Shown: positions 56,344 to 64,000 of the stretch, one piece after another
How the letters are laid out: each line of letters opens with the position of its first letter
How positions within the stretch are numbered: the stretch's first letter is position 1
DNA from: an uncultured Spartobacteria bacterium
Lineage (GTDB): Bacteria; Verrucomicrobiota; Verrucomicrobiia; Chthoniobacterales; Chthoniobacteraceae
Length of the DNA stretch: 64,000 bases
Assembly: GCA_903933715.1 (NCBI GenBank)
Contig: CAIZLD010000067.1
Coordinates: 16,913-80,912 of the forward strand
Direction: 5' to 3'
Position numbers and translations under genes: made by a program
Notes under the pieces: generated by a model
The model's database searches: none
The model's input: only the letters and a program-made list of their open reading frames with translations
Told to the model about the DNA's origin: nothing

Positions 56344-56718
56344 ATGAAACGGATGTTCCTTGCGATGGCGGGCGTGGCGGCGCTTTTTGGCGGGGGCGGA
56401 TGTGCCAGGAGGATCTGTGGCACTCCGTATTGGCAGGTGGTGACCACCGATGTTGAAGGGTGCTGGATCGCCCAGTGGATCGCCGAGGACGAGGTCAAAA
56501 ATACAGGCGACGCTTATTGCTTTCGCGCTGTGCAGCGGCGGATTTTCAGGCCTTACATTCTGACCTTCAGATATCCGCTCGGGCGGCTCGTCAAAGTGAA
56601 GGCTCCCAACATTATCATTACGCCCGCAGAGAAACCGCTCTGGCTGGTGGAAACGGATCGCTACGCGCCCCCGCCGGATCAATGCAGGGTCCGGCGATGC
56701 GGGTTTTGGAAGAAATAG
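56344..56718 (+). CDS. Small putative lipoprotein of unknown function
   Basis: This 124-residue protein begins with a lipoprotein-type signal (KRMFLAMAGVAALFGGGGCA, lipobox GGGC with Cys at about 20). The mature part has no family I can name; it contains YWQVVTTDVEGCWIAQWIAE and ends in RVRRCGFWKK, with many aromatic and basic residues and several Cys. The frame continues far upstream, but that part is antisense to gltX. It lies 48 bp upstream of mnmA and could share its transcript. An outer-membrane or periplasmic anchor is likely. Confidence 0.65.
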   Translation: MKRMFLAMAGVAALFGGGGCARRICGTPYWQVVTTDVEGCWIAQWIAEDEVKNTGDAYCFRAVQRRIFRPYILTFRYPLGRLVKVKAPNIIITPAEKPLWLVETDRYAPPPDQCRVRRCGFWKK

Positions 56719-56766
56719 CCGCCCTTGCATGCGGGCAGGTTCCCAAAGTATGGTTGGACCACCTTT

Positions 56767-57852
56767 ATGCAAACCACCCCATCCCGCGTCGTCATCGGCA
56801 TGAGCGGCGGCGTCGATTCGTCCGTGGCCGCCTACCTGCTCAAGCAGGCCGGGTATGATGTCGTGGGGATCACGATGAAGGTGTGGCTCCAGGATTGCAT
56901 TGCCCAGGCGCAGGACGCTTGCTGCGGCCCTTCGGCGATCACCGATGCCCGCGCGGTGGCGCACACGCTGGGCATCCCGCATTATGTCGTGGACGAATCG
57001 CTCGATTTTGAAAAAGAGGTGATTGGCTATTTCACCGCCGAATACCGGGCGGGCCGCACCCCCAATCCGTGCATCCTCTGCAACGAAAAGGTCAAATTTG
57101 GGAATCTCTGGACCAAGGCGCGCTCCTTGGGAGCGGAGTTTATCGCAACCGGGCATTACGCTCTTATCGACCGGAACGAGGACGGCCATTGTGTGTTGCG
57201 AAAAGGGGCGGATGCCCGCAAAGACCAGAGCTATTTCCTCTTTAGCCTGAGCCAGGAGCAGCTCCGGCGCTCGCTCATGCCGCTGGGGGGGATGTCCAAG
57301 CCGGAAATCCGGGAAATCGCCCGGCGGCTCGGCCTGAAGGTGGCCGACAAAGCCGATAGCCAGGAAATCTGTTTCGTTCCCGGTAACGATTACAAGGCGT
57401 TCCTGCGGGATCGATTGGGCGAGGCCGGGTTTCAACCGGGAGGCATTTACTCCAAAGAGGGAAAGCGGCTCGGGGATCACGATGGCGTCGAGCTTTTTAC
57501 CATCGGCCAACGCAAAGGGCTTCCCGGGGGATCGCCCCGGCCTCTCTATGTGATCGATATCGATCCGGCAACCCGCCGCGTCATCGTGGGGGATGCCGAC
57601 GATTTGACCCAGGCGGAGTTTGAAATCGAACGATGCAGTTGGCCTGGTGGCGAACCGTCTGCCCCGTTCGAGGCAAATATCAAAATTCGATCGACCCATC
57701 CCGGGGCCGACGCTACGGTTTACCCGCTGGGCGAGGGGAAGGCGCATGTCCGCCTGCATACGCCCCAACGAGCCGTTACCCCGGGGCAGGCGGCAGTCTG
57801 TTATAATGGAGACCGGGTGTTGGGCGGTGGGTGGATTGCCCGCACGTTATAA
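56767..57852 (+). CDS. mnmA: tRNA-specific 2-thiouridylase MnmA
   Basis: This 361-residue PP-loop enzyme puts sulfur on U34 of Lys, Glu and Gln tRNAs. It has the ATP-binding RVVIGMSGGVDSSVAAYLLK, the first catalytic Cys in TPNPCILCNEKVKF (102), GHYALIDRNE, KDQSYFLFSLSQEQLRRSLM and the second catalytic Cys in ADSQEICFVPGNDY. A C-terminal beta-barrel ends the chain. The insertion with QDACCGPSAITDA is typical. The start at 56767 gives the standard N-terminus; an upstream TTG at 56725 is less likely. Its neighbours glnS and gltX act on two of its tRNA substrates, though no operon links them. Confidence 0.93.
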   Translation: MQTTPSRVVIGMSGGVDSSVAAYLLKQAGYDVVGITMKVWLQDCIAQAQDACCGPSAITDARAVAHTLGIPHYVVDESLDFEKEVIGYFTAEYRAGRTPNPCILCNEKVKFGNLWTKARSLGAEFIATGHYALIDRNEDGHCVLRKGADARKDQSYFLFSLSQEQLRRSLMPLGGMSKPEIREIARRLGLKVADKADSQEICFVPGNDYKAFLRDRLGEAGFQPGGIYSKEGKRLGDHDGVELFTIGQRKGLPGGSPRPLYVIDIDPATRRVIVGDADDLTQAEFEIERCSWPGGEPSAPFEANIKIRSTHPGADATVYPLGEGKAHVRLHTPQRAVTPGQAAVCYNGDRVLGGGWIARTL

Positions 57853-57934
57853 CGCTTTGGGGTTGCTGGGAAAAAGTCCCGGTCTATAGTCAACCTGATT
57901 TTATCCTCGGCGAGAGCCTGATGGTTGACCCCTA

Positions 57935-59248
57935 ATGAGCCTCAGAAAACCCCACTCCACCTCCGCGTTTACCTACCGGGAAGCAATCCCGCTGCTCCTG
58001 GCGATCCTCTTTTTTTGCGCGATCGCGTGGGGCGAGGAAGGAGAGGGAGGCGGGTATGAACAGCGGTATTACAATATCAAGGCGGGCCCGGTGCTTTTCA
58101 CCCTCAATTCCGGGCTATCATTGGAATACAACGATAACATTAACCTCTCCAACGGGATTACCTCGCCCAGGCAATCGGACATCATCGTCAGACCCCATTT
58201 CGGGATTGATGCGGTTTCCGAGCTCCAAATCCTCCCCAAAAGCCAGACCGATCGGACCACGTTGGGGGTGAGTTTTAACGTGGGCACCCGGCGCTACATG
58301 CAACACCCGGAACTGAACCGGAATGAGCTGGACCTGAATGTCTCCCCCGATTCGGAGCTCTCGTTCCTCATCCGCACCGGGCATTTCCATACAAGGCTCT
58401 ATGAGCGGTTTGCTTTGGATGACGATCCGAGTGGCGACGGAACTCTCAGCAACGTGGCGGTTTTCCGCCGGATTAACAACCACGTCGGGGCGAGAACCAC
58501 GTGGAATATGAACAGCAAGACCTCTTTTTCCCTTGGTTATGATCACGGGAACCTGATCGCTCTCGACTACGCAACATTGAGCGGAACCGCTCCGACCCTC
58601 GGTTCCCTCGACAACTCGACCGACCAACTCTCTTTCACCAGCTTTTCCCAAATCTTCTCGCTTCTCGGAGTCGGGTTCAACGCTTCGGCGATGTCCACCA
58701 ACTTTCCGGGGAATCCGAACCAGAACATGACGACCTACAGTTACGGCCCGTTTCTGGATGCCCGCTTTACCCAATACACAACCCTCCACGCCTCCTACAG
58801 CATGACGGAAAGCCAGGAGGGGAGCCTCTTTTACGGGGGCGGGACGGGGGGAACCTCCATCGGCAACGGCGACAACAATTTCCAGGTATCGCTCACCAAC
58901 CACTTGAACACTTATTATACCCAGACTTTCTCTGTTGGGCGCCAGACCGTGTTCAATCTATTGGGCAACCTTACCACCACCGATTCGATCTCCTACACCT
59001 CGGGTTGGCGGGTCAATTCAAAGATCACGTTGACCTCGTCAATCTTTGCCGAGGATTCCACCGACCAGAGCCGGTTTAATCGCAATCCGCATTACAAACG
59101 CTACGGATGCAGCTTTGGCACGGGGTATCAGCTTTCCAGGAAAATGTCGGCCACTCTCACCTATCAATATTCCAAAAAAATATCCGATTTCGCAGATCAG
59201 GATTATCAACAAAACACGATGATTCTTAATATTAAATATGCGTTTTAA
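57935..59248 (+). CDS. Putative outer-membrane beta-barrel protein of an exopolysaccharide locus
   Basis: This 437-residue protein has a signal peptide with a longer n-region (hydrophobic IPLLLAILFFCAIAWG, cleaved before about residue 34). A chain of amphipathic strands follows and finishes with the outer-membrane signature MILNIKYAF, ending in Phe. The pattern LNSGLSLEYNDNINLS near the N-terminus is common in barrels of polysaccharide export loci. It has no further motif I can name. The two genes downstream are a Wza-type export protein and a Wzc-like protein, so it may form an auxiliary secretion pore or anchor. An inverted GTCAACC/GGTTGAC pair lies 6-46 bp upstream. Confidence 0.68.
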   Translation: MSLRKPHSTSAFTYREAIPLLLAILFFCAIAWGEEGEGGGYEQRYYNIKAGPVLFTLNSGLSLEYNDNINLSNGITSPRQSDIIVRPHFGIDAVSELQILPKSQTDRTTLGVSFNVGTRRYMQHPELNRNELDLNVSPDSELSFLIRTGHFHTRLYERFALDDDPSGDGTLSNVAVFRRINNHVGARTTWNMNSKTSFSLGYDHGNLIALDYATLSGTAPTLGSLDNSTDQLSFTSFSQIFSLLGVGFNASAMSTNFPGNPNQNMTTYSYGPFLDARFTQYTTLHASYSMTESQEGSLFYGGGTGGTSIGNGDNNFQVSLTNHLNTYYTQTFSVGRQTVFNLLGNLTTTDSISYTSGWRVNSKITLTSSIFAEDSTDQSRFNRNPHYKRYGCSFGTGYQLSRKMSATLTYQYSKKISDFADQDYQQNTMILNIKYAF

Positions 59249-59426
59249 CGGAAAATGGTTTGAAAAAAATGAGAGCCCCGTTAATGGCCATTTTTACCTT
59301 GGATTCATCTTTTCCCTGAGGCACAATAAAGAGTCTATAAGAGGAGCTTTTGCCAATTGACGACCCAACTTAACCATGTTTTTGTTGCCAAACCCCGCAC
59401 TTGAGAAAAACCGAGCCCTCCCCTTA

Positions 59427-61808
59427 ATGAAAAAATACAGCCTCCCTCTTTTTCTTGGCGCTTGGATCTGCCTTTTTCTGACAGCCCCCGGCACGGCGCA
59501 AACGCCGGCTCCCAAACTTCCGAATGGAGCCGCCGGGATGCGGTTGCCCACGGTGGGAGGGCTCCCGGAGCCTGAATCCACCCCGGCTCCGCGGCCGCTC
59601 GCCACTCCGACTCCAAGCCCCACCCCGGGAGAAGCTTACGTCGATATCCTTAACGACAAGGTAAAGCTGGAGAAGGGGGATCGGCTCACTTATCGCGTTT
59701 CGGAAGATCGCAGCGAACCGGTCCACCTCACCGTGAACGACGCGGGCGATGTGGATATCCCGTTGATCGGCCACATGCGGGCGACCGGCAAGACTTGCAA
59801 ACAGATTGCAAGCGAAGTCAAGCCGCTCCTGGAAAAGGAATATTATTATAAAGCTACCGTCATCATCGGCCTTGAAACCCATAGCGAGCGTTCCATCGGC
59901 AAAGTTTACGTGATGGGGCAGGTAAGGCTCCCCGGCGGGCTCGATATCCCGGCTGGAGAGACCTTGAGCGTCAGCAAGGCGATTGCGCGCGCCCAGGGGT
60001 TTGCGGATTACGCCGACAAGGAGAAGGTCAAACTGATCCGCAAAACCGAGCAAGGGGGGAACGAAATGATCGTCGTGGATGTCGGCTCGATCATTGAAAA
60101 AGGGCTCGTGGATAAAGATCCCGCCATCCAGCCCAACGACACCGTCATCGTGCCGGAGGTGAAGCGCTTCCACAGCAAAGTCTACGTCCTCGGGCGGGTG
60201 AACAACCCGTCGGGGCTCGACCTTCAGGAAAACGAGCAGATCACCGTCAGCAAAGCGATCGCGCGCTGCCTCGGTTTTGGAGAATACGCCGACAAGGAAA
60301 AAGTCAAACTGCTGCGTAAAAACGTCGTTTTGCCCTGGTTCACCGTCGAAGATGTGCTGAACCCGTTTGGACTGGCTAATAAAATCAGCTCCGGCAACCA
60401 GCCTCTTTGCAAATATCTCAAATCGATCTTTTCGCCTCAATCGCTTGCGGTCCTTGCCGACCCAAATTCCACGAAACAACAGCAAAAGTTTGTTTTGATC
60501 GAAGAGTTCAATAAAGCGATTCAGGGCGTCGCGCTGGATGAAGACCGCCGGATGGATACGATCAAGCTTTCTTCGGATGCGCTGCGCTTTAAGGCTCAAA
60601 ACCCGAAAAACGAGGATCTCATCCGGTTTAACCGGATGCTCCTGGAAGATTACTTCACTCAGGAGTTGAAGCGCAACCGGCCTCCGGAATACCAGATGTT
60701 CCTGGTCAACGTCGGTGAAATCATGGACCAGGGGCGGGTGGACAAAGACCCGATCATGGAGCCGAACGACCTCGTTATCGTTCCCGAAAGCAAGCGGACC
60801 TACAGCAAAGTCTCCATTATGGGGCAGGTGCGCTATCCTCAAGCCGTCGAAATGCTCCCTGGCGGGAATCTCTCGGTCAGCCAGGTGATTGCCCGGGCGG
60901 GTGGTTTCCTGGAATTTGCCAACAAGCGCAAAATCAAGCTCCTGCGCCGGAACAGCCTCGAATCGTATCTGTTCGTTCCGGACGATTTCCAAAAATTGCG
61001 CGCTTTTGTCAAAAAATTGCGCGAACGCAAGGACCCGACCTCCGCATTTCTTTGGAATGAATTATCAGAACCGGCGCGCAAGGTTCTGTGCGATTCCCGG
61101 GCGACGCCGGCGATGCTGAGCAATGTGCTCGCCACCGAACTTAACCGGATTCTCAAAGGCGGCTCCATTTATGCACAGGAGCGGTTCTCGCAAGTCAAGT
61201 TGCCCCCGGAGATCATGCTCAACGTGACGGCTCAAACGAGCGCCTATCTTTTCGTCAAAGATGATATTTTAGATGTCTCCAGCCTTGCTTTGAAACTGAG
61301 CGTCCACACCGATCCGCTTGCGCAATTCCTCTGGAACCAGTTTTCGGATCAGGAACGCCGGGCGTTTGAGATTGCAAACGCAGCGACGCGCCAGCAGGAA
61401 AGCGCGTTGCTCGAAGCCGTGGTGGTCGGCTTCAATGACATCCTGAGCGGCGCCTCCATTTACACCCCGCGTTGTTTCGAACACGTGGAGATTTCTCCCG
61501 AAGCTCTCGAACTGATGACGGAAAACCCGAAAGGCGAAGACCTGGTCCGCCTCAACCGGTTGCTTCTCGAAGACGCCTTCCCGCAGGAGCTCAAAAAAAA
61601 TCCCCACAACCCGCGCGACAAAAATCTGATCCGGGTCAACCGGCGTTTGCTGGAGGCGGTTTATCCGCGCGAACTCAAGCGGCACGACGAGTATGCCACC
61701 ATCATGGTGGACATGGTCCGGATCATTGATCGGGCCGAAATGGATAAAGATCCGATTCTTGAACCCGACGACCTTATCGTCGTATCGGAACGCTGGATCA
61801 ATTTCTAA
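59427..61808 (+). CDS. Polysaccharide export protein (Wza-like) with SLBB domains carrying inserted helical modules
   Basis: This 793-residue protein has a signal peptide (1-25), a Pro-rich stretch, a Poly_export domain (about 65-155, KGDRLTYRVSEDRSEPVHLT), then three SLBB units. SLBB1 (160-244) is whole: VYVMGQVRLPGGLDIPAGET to IQPNDTVIVPE. SLBB2 (from 251) and SLBB3 (from 461) are cut after KVKLLRKN and KIKLLRRN by helical inserts, then resume with VNVGEIMDQGRVDKDPIMEP and VDMVRIIDRAEMDKDPILEP. The inserts contain three related modules (324-417, 536-611, 629-725) with forms of DPxxxFLWNxxS and EDLxRxNRLLLEDxFPQELK. Wza proteins form the periplasmic and outer-membrane channel for capsular or exopolysaccharide. 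No lipobox is seen. The start is set by the signal peptide. Confidence 0.82.
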   Translation: MKKYSLPLFLGAWICLFLTAPGTAQTPAPKLPNGAAGMRLPTVGGLPEPESTPAPRPLATPTPSPTPGEAYVDILNDKVKLEKGDRLTYRVSEDRSEPVHLTVNDAGDVDIPLIGHMRATGKTCKQIASEVKPLLEKEYYYKATVIIGLETHSERSIGKVYVMGQVRLPGGLDIPAGETLSVSKAIARAQGFADYADKEKVKLIRKTEQGGNEMIVVDVGSIIEKGLVDKDPAIQPNDTVIVPEVKRFHSKVYVLGRVNNPSGLDLQENEQITVSKAIARCLGFGEYADKEKVKLLRKNVVLPWFTVEDVLNPFGLANKISSGNQPLCKYLKSIFSPQSLAVLADPNSTKQQQKFVLIEEFNKAIQGVALDEDRRMDTIKLSSDALRFKAQNPKNEDLIRFNRMLLEDYFTQELKRNRPPEYQMFLVNVGEIMDQGRVDKDPIMEPNDLVIVPESKRTYSKVSIMGQVRYPQAVEMLPGGNLSVSQVIARAGGFLEFANKRKIKLLRRNSLESYLFVPDDFQKLRAFVKKLRERKDPTSAFLWNELSEPARKVLCDSRATPAMLSNVLATELNRILKGGSIYAQERFSQVKLPPEIMLNVTAQTSAYLFVKDDILDVSSLALKLSVHTDPLAQFLWNQFSDQERRAFEIANAATRQQESALLEAVVVGFNDILSGASIYTPRCFEHVEISPEALELMTENPKGEDLVRLNRLLLEDAFPQELKKNPHNPRDKNLIRVNRRLLEAVYPRELKRHDEYATIMVDMVRIIDRAEMDKDPILEPDDLIVVSERWINF

Positions 61809-61814
61809 TTACCC

Positions 61815-63863
61815 ATGAGCAGCGCACCCAATTCGAAGCCATCCATGGCCGACCTGTGGGCCAAAGTCCGCGTAATGGGGCGGCGTTACCTGGTGACGTT
61901 CCGCAGATACTGGTGGATCCCCGTGCTCACGTTGAGCCTTGGGTTCATCATTTCGCTTTGGAAGGCAGCCCATTCTTCCCCCTCGTACATTTCGTCGGCG
62001 CAGATGGTGATCACGGGGCAATTTCAGATCGAGGGAGCCGTCCGCAGCGAGGAAACAGCCGACTATCTAGGAACGCAATTCGCGTTGATGCAGAGTGATC
62101 AAGTGGCCCAGCGCGCCCGGAAAAAAGTTCTGACCGTTCATCCCGACTGGATGCCCGTGCCGGTCAGCCTGGGGATTTCCAAGCAGGGGGCCACCTCTTT
62201 TATTTTGATCCAGGCGACCGGCGCCGAACCGCTCTACACGCAAGCCTATCTTGACGCCGTCATGCAGGAATACATGGCGCTAAAAAAAGAGATGCGCGTG
62301 GAGAAGTCCGACAACATGACTTCCGCCATTCGCAACCAGTTGATCCTTCTGGAAAAGGAGACCGACGCCGACCAGCAGGAGCTGCTCCGTTTTCAAAAAG
62401 AAAACAATGTCGGCTTCCTAAAAGGGCAGGGGAACAGCGCCGGGACTTTCGTGGCTGAGAAGGAGGTGGAGCTTGCCAACCTGAAAGCCCGCTTAAACCT
62501 GCTCGACACGCTCAATCTGGATCAAAATATCGACCGGGATCAATTGACCGCCATGGAGAATGGTTCGGCAAAAAATGGCGGGGCGTCTTCTGGTTCGCAA
62601 TCGCCAGGAGGCTCGATCAGTACGCTCGACCCGACACTGGCCAACAGCTACGGCCCGATAACGGAATATCTTAAAGCCAAACAGGATCTCACTTTGCTGA
62701 AGATCAAAAAGGAAGAGCAATTGCGCGTCAAACGAGCCTCCAACCCTGATATTATCAACCTCGACGATCAAATCGAAAAGCAGGTGAACTTGATGGAAGC
62801 TTATCGTGCTCAGAGCGTGGACGTTCTAAAATCCCGCCGCGATTCAATCTTGGTCCAGATCAAGAGTCTTCAAGCCGTCATCCGCGAATGGGAGATCAAG
62901 GCGATGGATCAGAGCCAAAAACTCGCCGAATATGATCGCATTCAATCGAAGCTCGACCGCAATCACACCCAATATAATCAACTGATTGCCACGATCCAAA
63001 GTGTGGGCGTTTTCAAAAACGTCGAGCAGGACCGCCTCTCGGTGCTCGAAAACGCTTCTCCTGCATTTGAAACCAAGGCGAGCTTTTCGAAAATCATTCT
63101 GGGTGGCGTTTTCAGCGGGCTGCTCGCCGGGCTCTCCATTGTGTTCGGCATCGACCGTCTCGACGATCGCCTTAGTTCATTGATTGAATGCAAGGGGAGC
63201 TTTAAAGAGCTTCCCATTCTGGGGCAGATCCCGGGCGACGGGATGGCTGATGAAATGACACTGCTCATCCCTTACGACCCTCGCACCGCATTGTGGGAAG
63301 CGTTCCGGGCGCTGCGCTCCTCGATCCTGTTTTTGCCCGTTGACGGAATAGCTCCCAAAACATTCATGATCATGAGCGCCTCAGCCGGGGAGGGGAAGAC
63401 GGCTGTCTCTTACAATCTCGCGGCCACACTGGCTTATTCCGGCGCCAAGACACTCTTGGTTGATTGCAATCTTGCCAAGGGACGGTTGAATGAAATATTC
63501 GGGATATCGGCCGAAGACGGTTTCCTCAATGTGCTTCAGCAGCAAATCTTGTGGCAAAATGCGGTGAAGAAAACCTCGATTAATAATTTGTCGCTGCTTC
63601 CGCGAGGCAATGCCAATTCTTACCCGGCTGAACATTTCTTCGGGAACTTCCTCAAGGAAGTCTATGAGGAGTATGATTATATCATTTTTGATAGCGCCCC
63701 GATCCTTGAAAACGTCGAAGCGCTGAGCTTTGCGCCGCTGATTGACGGCATTCTCTTTGTGGTCCGGTTCGGGCAGACCTCCACGGGGCAGGCCCGTCGC
63801 GCGCTCGACTTCCTCAATGCGCGCCAGGTCAACGTCCTCGGCTTGGTCTGCAATCACGTCTAG
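61815..63863 (+). CDS. Wzc-like chain-length determinant with cytoplasmic BY-kinase-type ATPase domain
   Basis: This 682-residue inner-membrane protein has a Wzz domain bracketed by two membrane helices (about 32-50, WWIPVLTLSLGFIISLW; and about 427-447, IILGGVFSGLLAGLSIVFGI). Long coiled coils lie between them. A cytoplasmic P-loop domain has Walker A MSASAGEGKTAVSYNLAATL, Walker A' KTLLVDCNLAKGRL (the usual DADLR is changed to DCNLA) and Walker B YDYIIFDSAPILEN. The chain ends GLVCNHV without the Tyr-rich tail of Wzc. Such proteins set polymer length and link synthesis to Wza export. It starts 6 bp after the export gene. Without the Tyr cluster, autophosphorylation may be absent or may use another partner. 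Confidence 0.85.
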   Translation: MSSAPNSKPSMADLWAKVRVMGRRYLVTFRRYWWIPVLTLSLGFIISLWKAAHSSPSYISSAQMVITGQFQIEGAVRSEETADYLGTQFALMQSDQVAQRARKKVLTVHPDWMPVPVSLGISKQGATSFILIQATGAEPLYTQAYLDAVMQEYMALKKEMRVEKSDNMTSAIRNQLILLEKETDADQQELLRFQKENNVGFLKGQGNSAGTFVAEKEVELANLKARLNLLDTLNLDQNIDRDQLTAMENGSAKNGGASSGSQSPGGSISTLDPTLANSYGPITEYLKAKQDLTLLKIKKEEQLRVKRASNPDIINLDDQIEKQVNLMEAYRAQSVDVLKSRRDSILVQIKSLQAVIREWEIKAMDQSQKLAEYDRIQSKLDRNHTQYNQLIATIQSVGVFKNVEQDRLSVLENASPAFETKASFSKIILGGVFSGLLAGLSIVFGIDRLDDRLSSLIECKGSFKELPILGQIPGDGMADEMTLLIPYDPRTALWEAFRALRSSILFLPVDGIAPKTFMIMSASAGEGKTAVSYNLAATLAYSGAKTLLVDCNLAKGRLNEIFGISAEDGFLNVLQQQILWQNAVKKTSINNLSLLPRGNANSYPAEHFFGNFLKEVYEEYDYIIFDSAPILENVEALSFAPLIDGILFVVRFGQTSTGQARRALDFLNARQVNVLGLVCNHV

Positions 63864-63916
63864 TGGGCTGTCATGCGGGAAATAGATGGCAGAGCGAAGA
63901 TTTGCTCTCTTGCTCT

Positions 63917-63942
63917 CGTTCCCAATCTCCTGATTGGGAACG
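63917..63942. repeat. Perfect 11-bp inverted repeat after the Wzc-like gene
   Basis: CGTTCCCAATC and GATTGGGAACG flank a TCCT loop, 53 bp after the stop. No T-run follows, so it looks like a dispersed palindrome more than a terminator. I recall similar TTCCCAATC...GATTGGGAA hairpins in intergenic DNA of other bacteria. The rest of 63864-64000 shows no gene. Confidence 0.7.
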
Positions 63943-64000
63943 CCCCTGTCTGTGAATCTCCGATTCAAAAACCGCGAGTTTACAGATCAAGCCTTCTGGA

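Noticed and set aside
56242..57768. 508-codon minus-strand frame opposite the lipoprotein and mnmA genes
   Set aside because: MnmA motifs on the plus strand are unambiguous, and the antisense product has none.
59424..60992. 522-codon minus-strand frame opposite the SLBB protein
   Set aside because: The opposite strand encodes signal peptide, Poly_export and SLBB motifs, and this frame is its shadow.

Overview
The window looks like a chromosomal segment of a member of the Verrucomicrobiota, probably a soil- or plant-associated heterotroph. This rests on recognised gene families, not on any search. Supporting signs are the mix of bacterial housekeeping genes (mutL, enolase next to a DivIC/FtsB-like gene, glnS and gltX, mnmA, rodA), a verrucomicrobial-type IS200-like transposase inside long inverted repeats, several uroporphyrinogen-decarboxylase-fold (URO-D) proteins in a sugar locus, and genes without a clear Shine-Dalgarno sequence. 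No rRNA and no CRISPR array was seen. One tRNA gene is present.

Region 1 (1-15.5 kb) is mostly core genome. It holds the end of an error-prone DNA polymerase (DnaE2/ImuC), a BASS-type transporter, a UvrD/PcrA helicase, a secreted DUF4142 protein with a Gln/His/Met-rich tail, CstA, RodA, an orphan Opp/Dpp-type ATPase, ThiG, YqgE, a FIST-domain sensor, a photolyase, a P1B-4-type metal ATPase and a tRNA with a CAU anticodon that resembles tRNA-Ile2. Region 2 (15.9-18.6 kb) carries a cyclopropane-fatty-acid-synthase-like enzyme, a rubrerythrin with an apparent signal peptide and a DUF2231 membrane protein.

Region 3 (18.9-43.2 kb) is an accessory carbohydrate locus built from several transcription units. 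One holds a GH94 phosphorylase, a 1623-residue secreted multidomain protein, a URO-D-fold protein and an L-rhamnose mutarotase. A second, divergent from an AraC-type regulator, holds a fusion of a GH105 unsaturated-uronyl hydrolase with an IolB/KduI-type isomerase, then an RraA-family aldolase-like protein and an SDR dehydrogenase. A third, on the minus strand, holds a second URO-D-fold protein, a RhaT-like symporter, a second rhamnose mutarotase, a PQQ-type propeller, a secreted putative glycosidase, a D-2-hydroxyacid dehydrogenase and a sugar-isomerase-like TIM barrel. Two more AraC regulators and a third URO-D-fold protein close the locus. I infer that it handles a polymer or oligomer containing rhamnose and uronic acid: extracellular cleavage, RhaT-type uptake, release of rhamnose and unsaturated uronate, then isomerisation and reduction. 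The role of the three URO-D-fold proteins is not explained by known rhamnose or uronate pathways. A 54-residue remnant of a MoxR ATPase at its right edge suggests the locus replaced older sequence.

Region 4 (43.2-57.9 kb) returns to core functions: a DivIC/FtsB-like protein, enolase with a clear terminator, MutL, an NtrC-like response regulator whose ATPase and sigma-54 contact motifs are degenerate, CsrA, a fused siroheme-decarboxylase-like protein, GlnRS, the IS200-like element, a 22-bp tandem repeat, GluRS, a small lipoprotein and MnmA. Region 5 (57.9 kb to the end) starts an exopolysaccharide export locus: an outer-membrane barrel, a Wza-type SLBB protein with unusual helical modules inserted in two of its SLBB domains, and a Wzc-like chain-length/ATPase protein.
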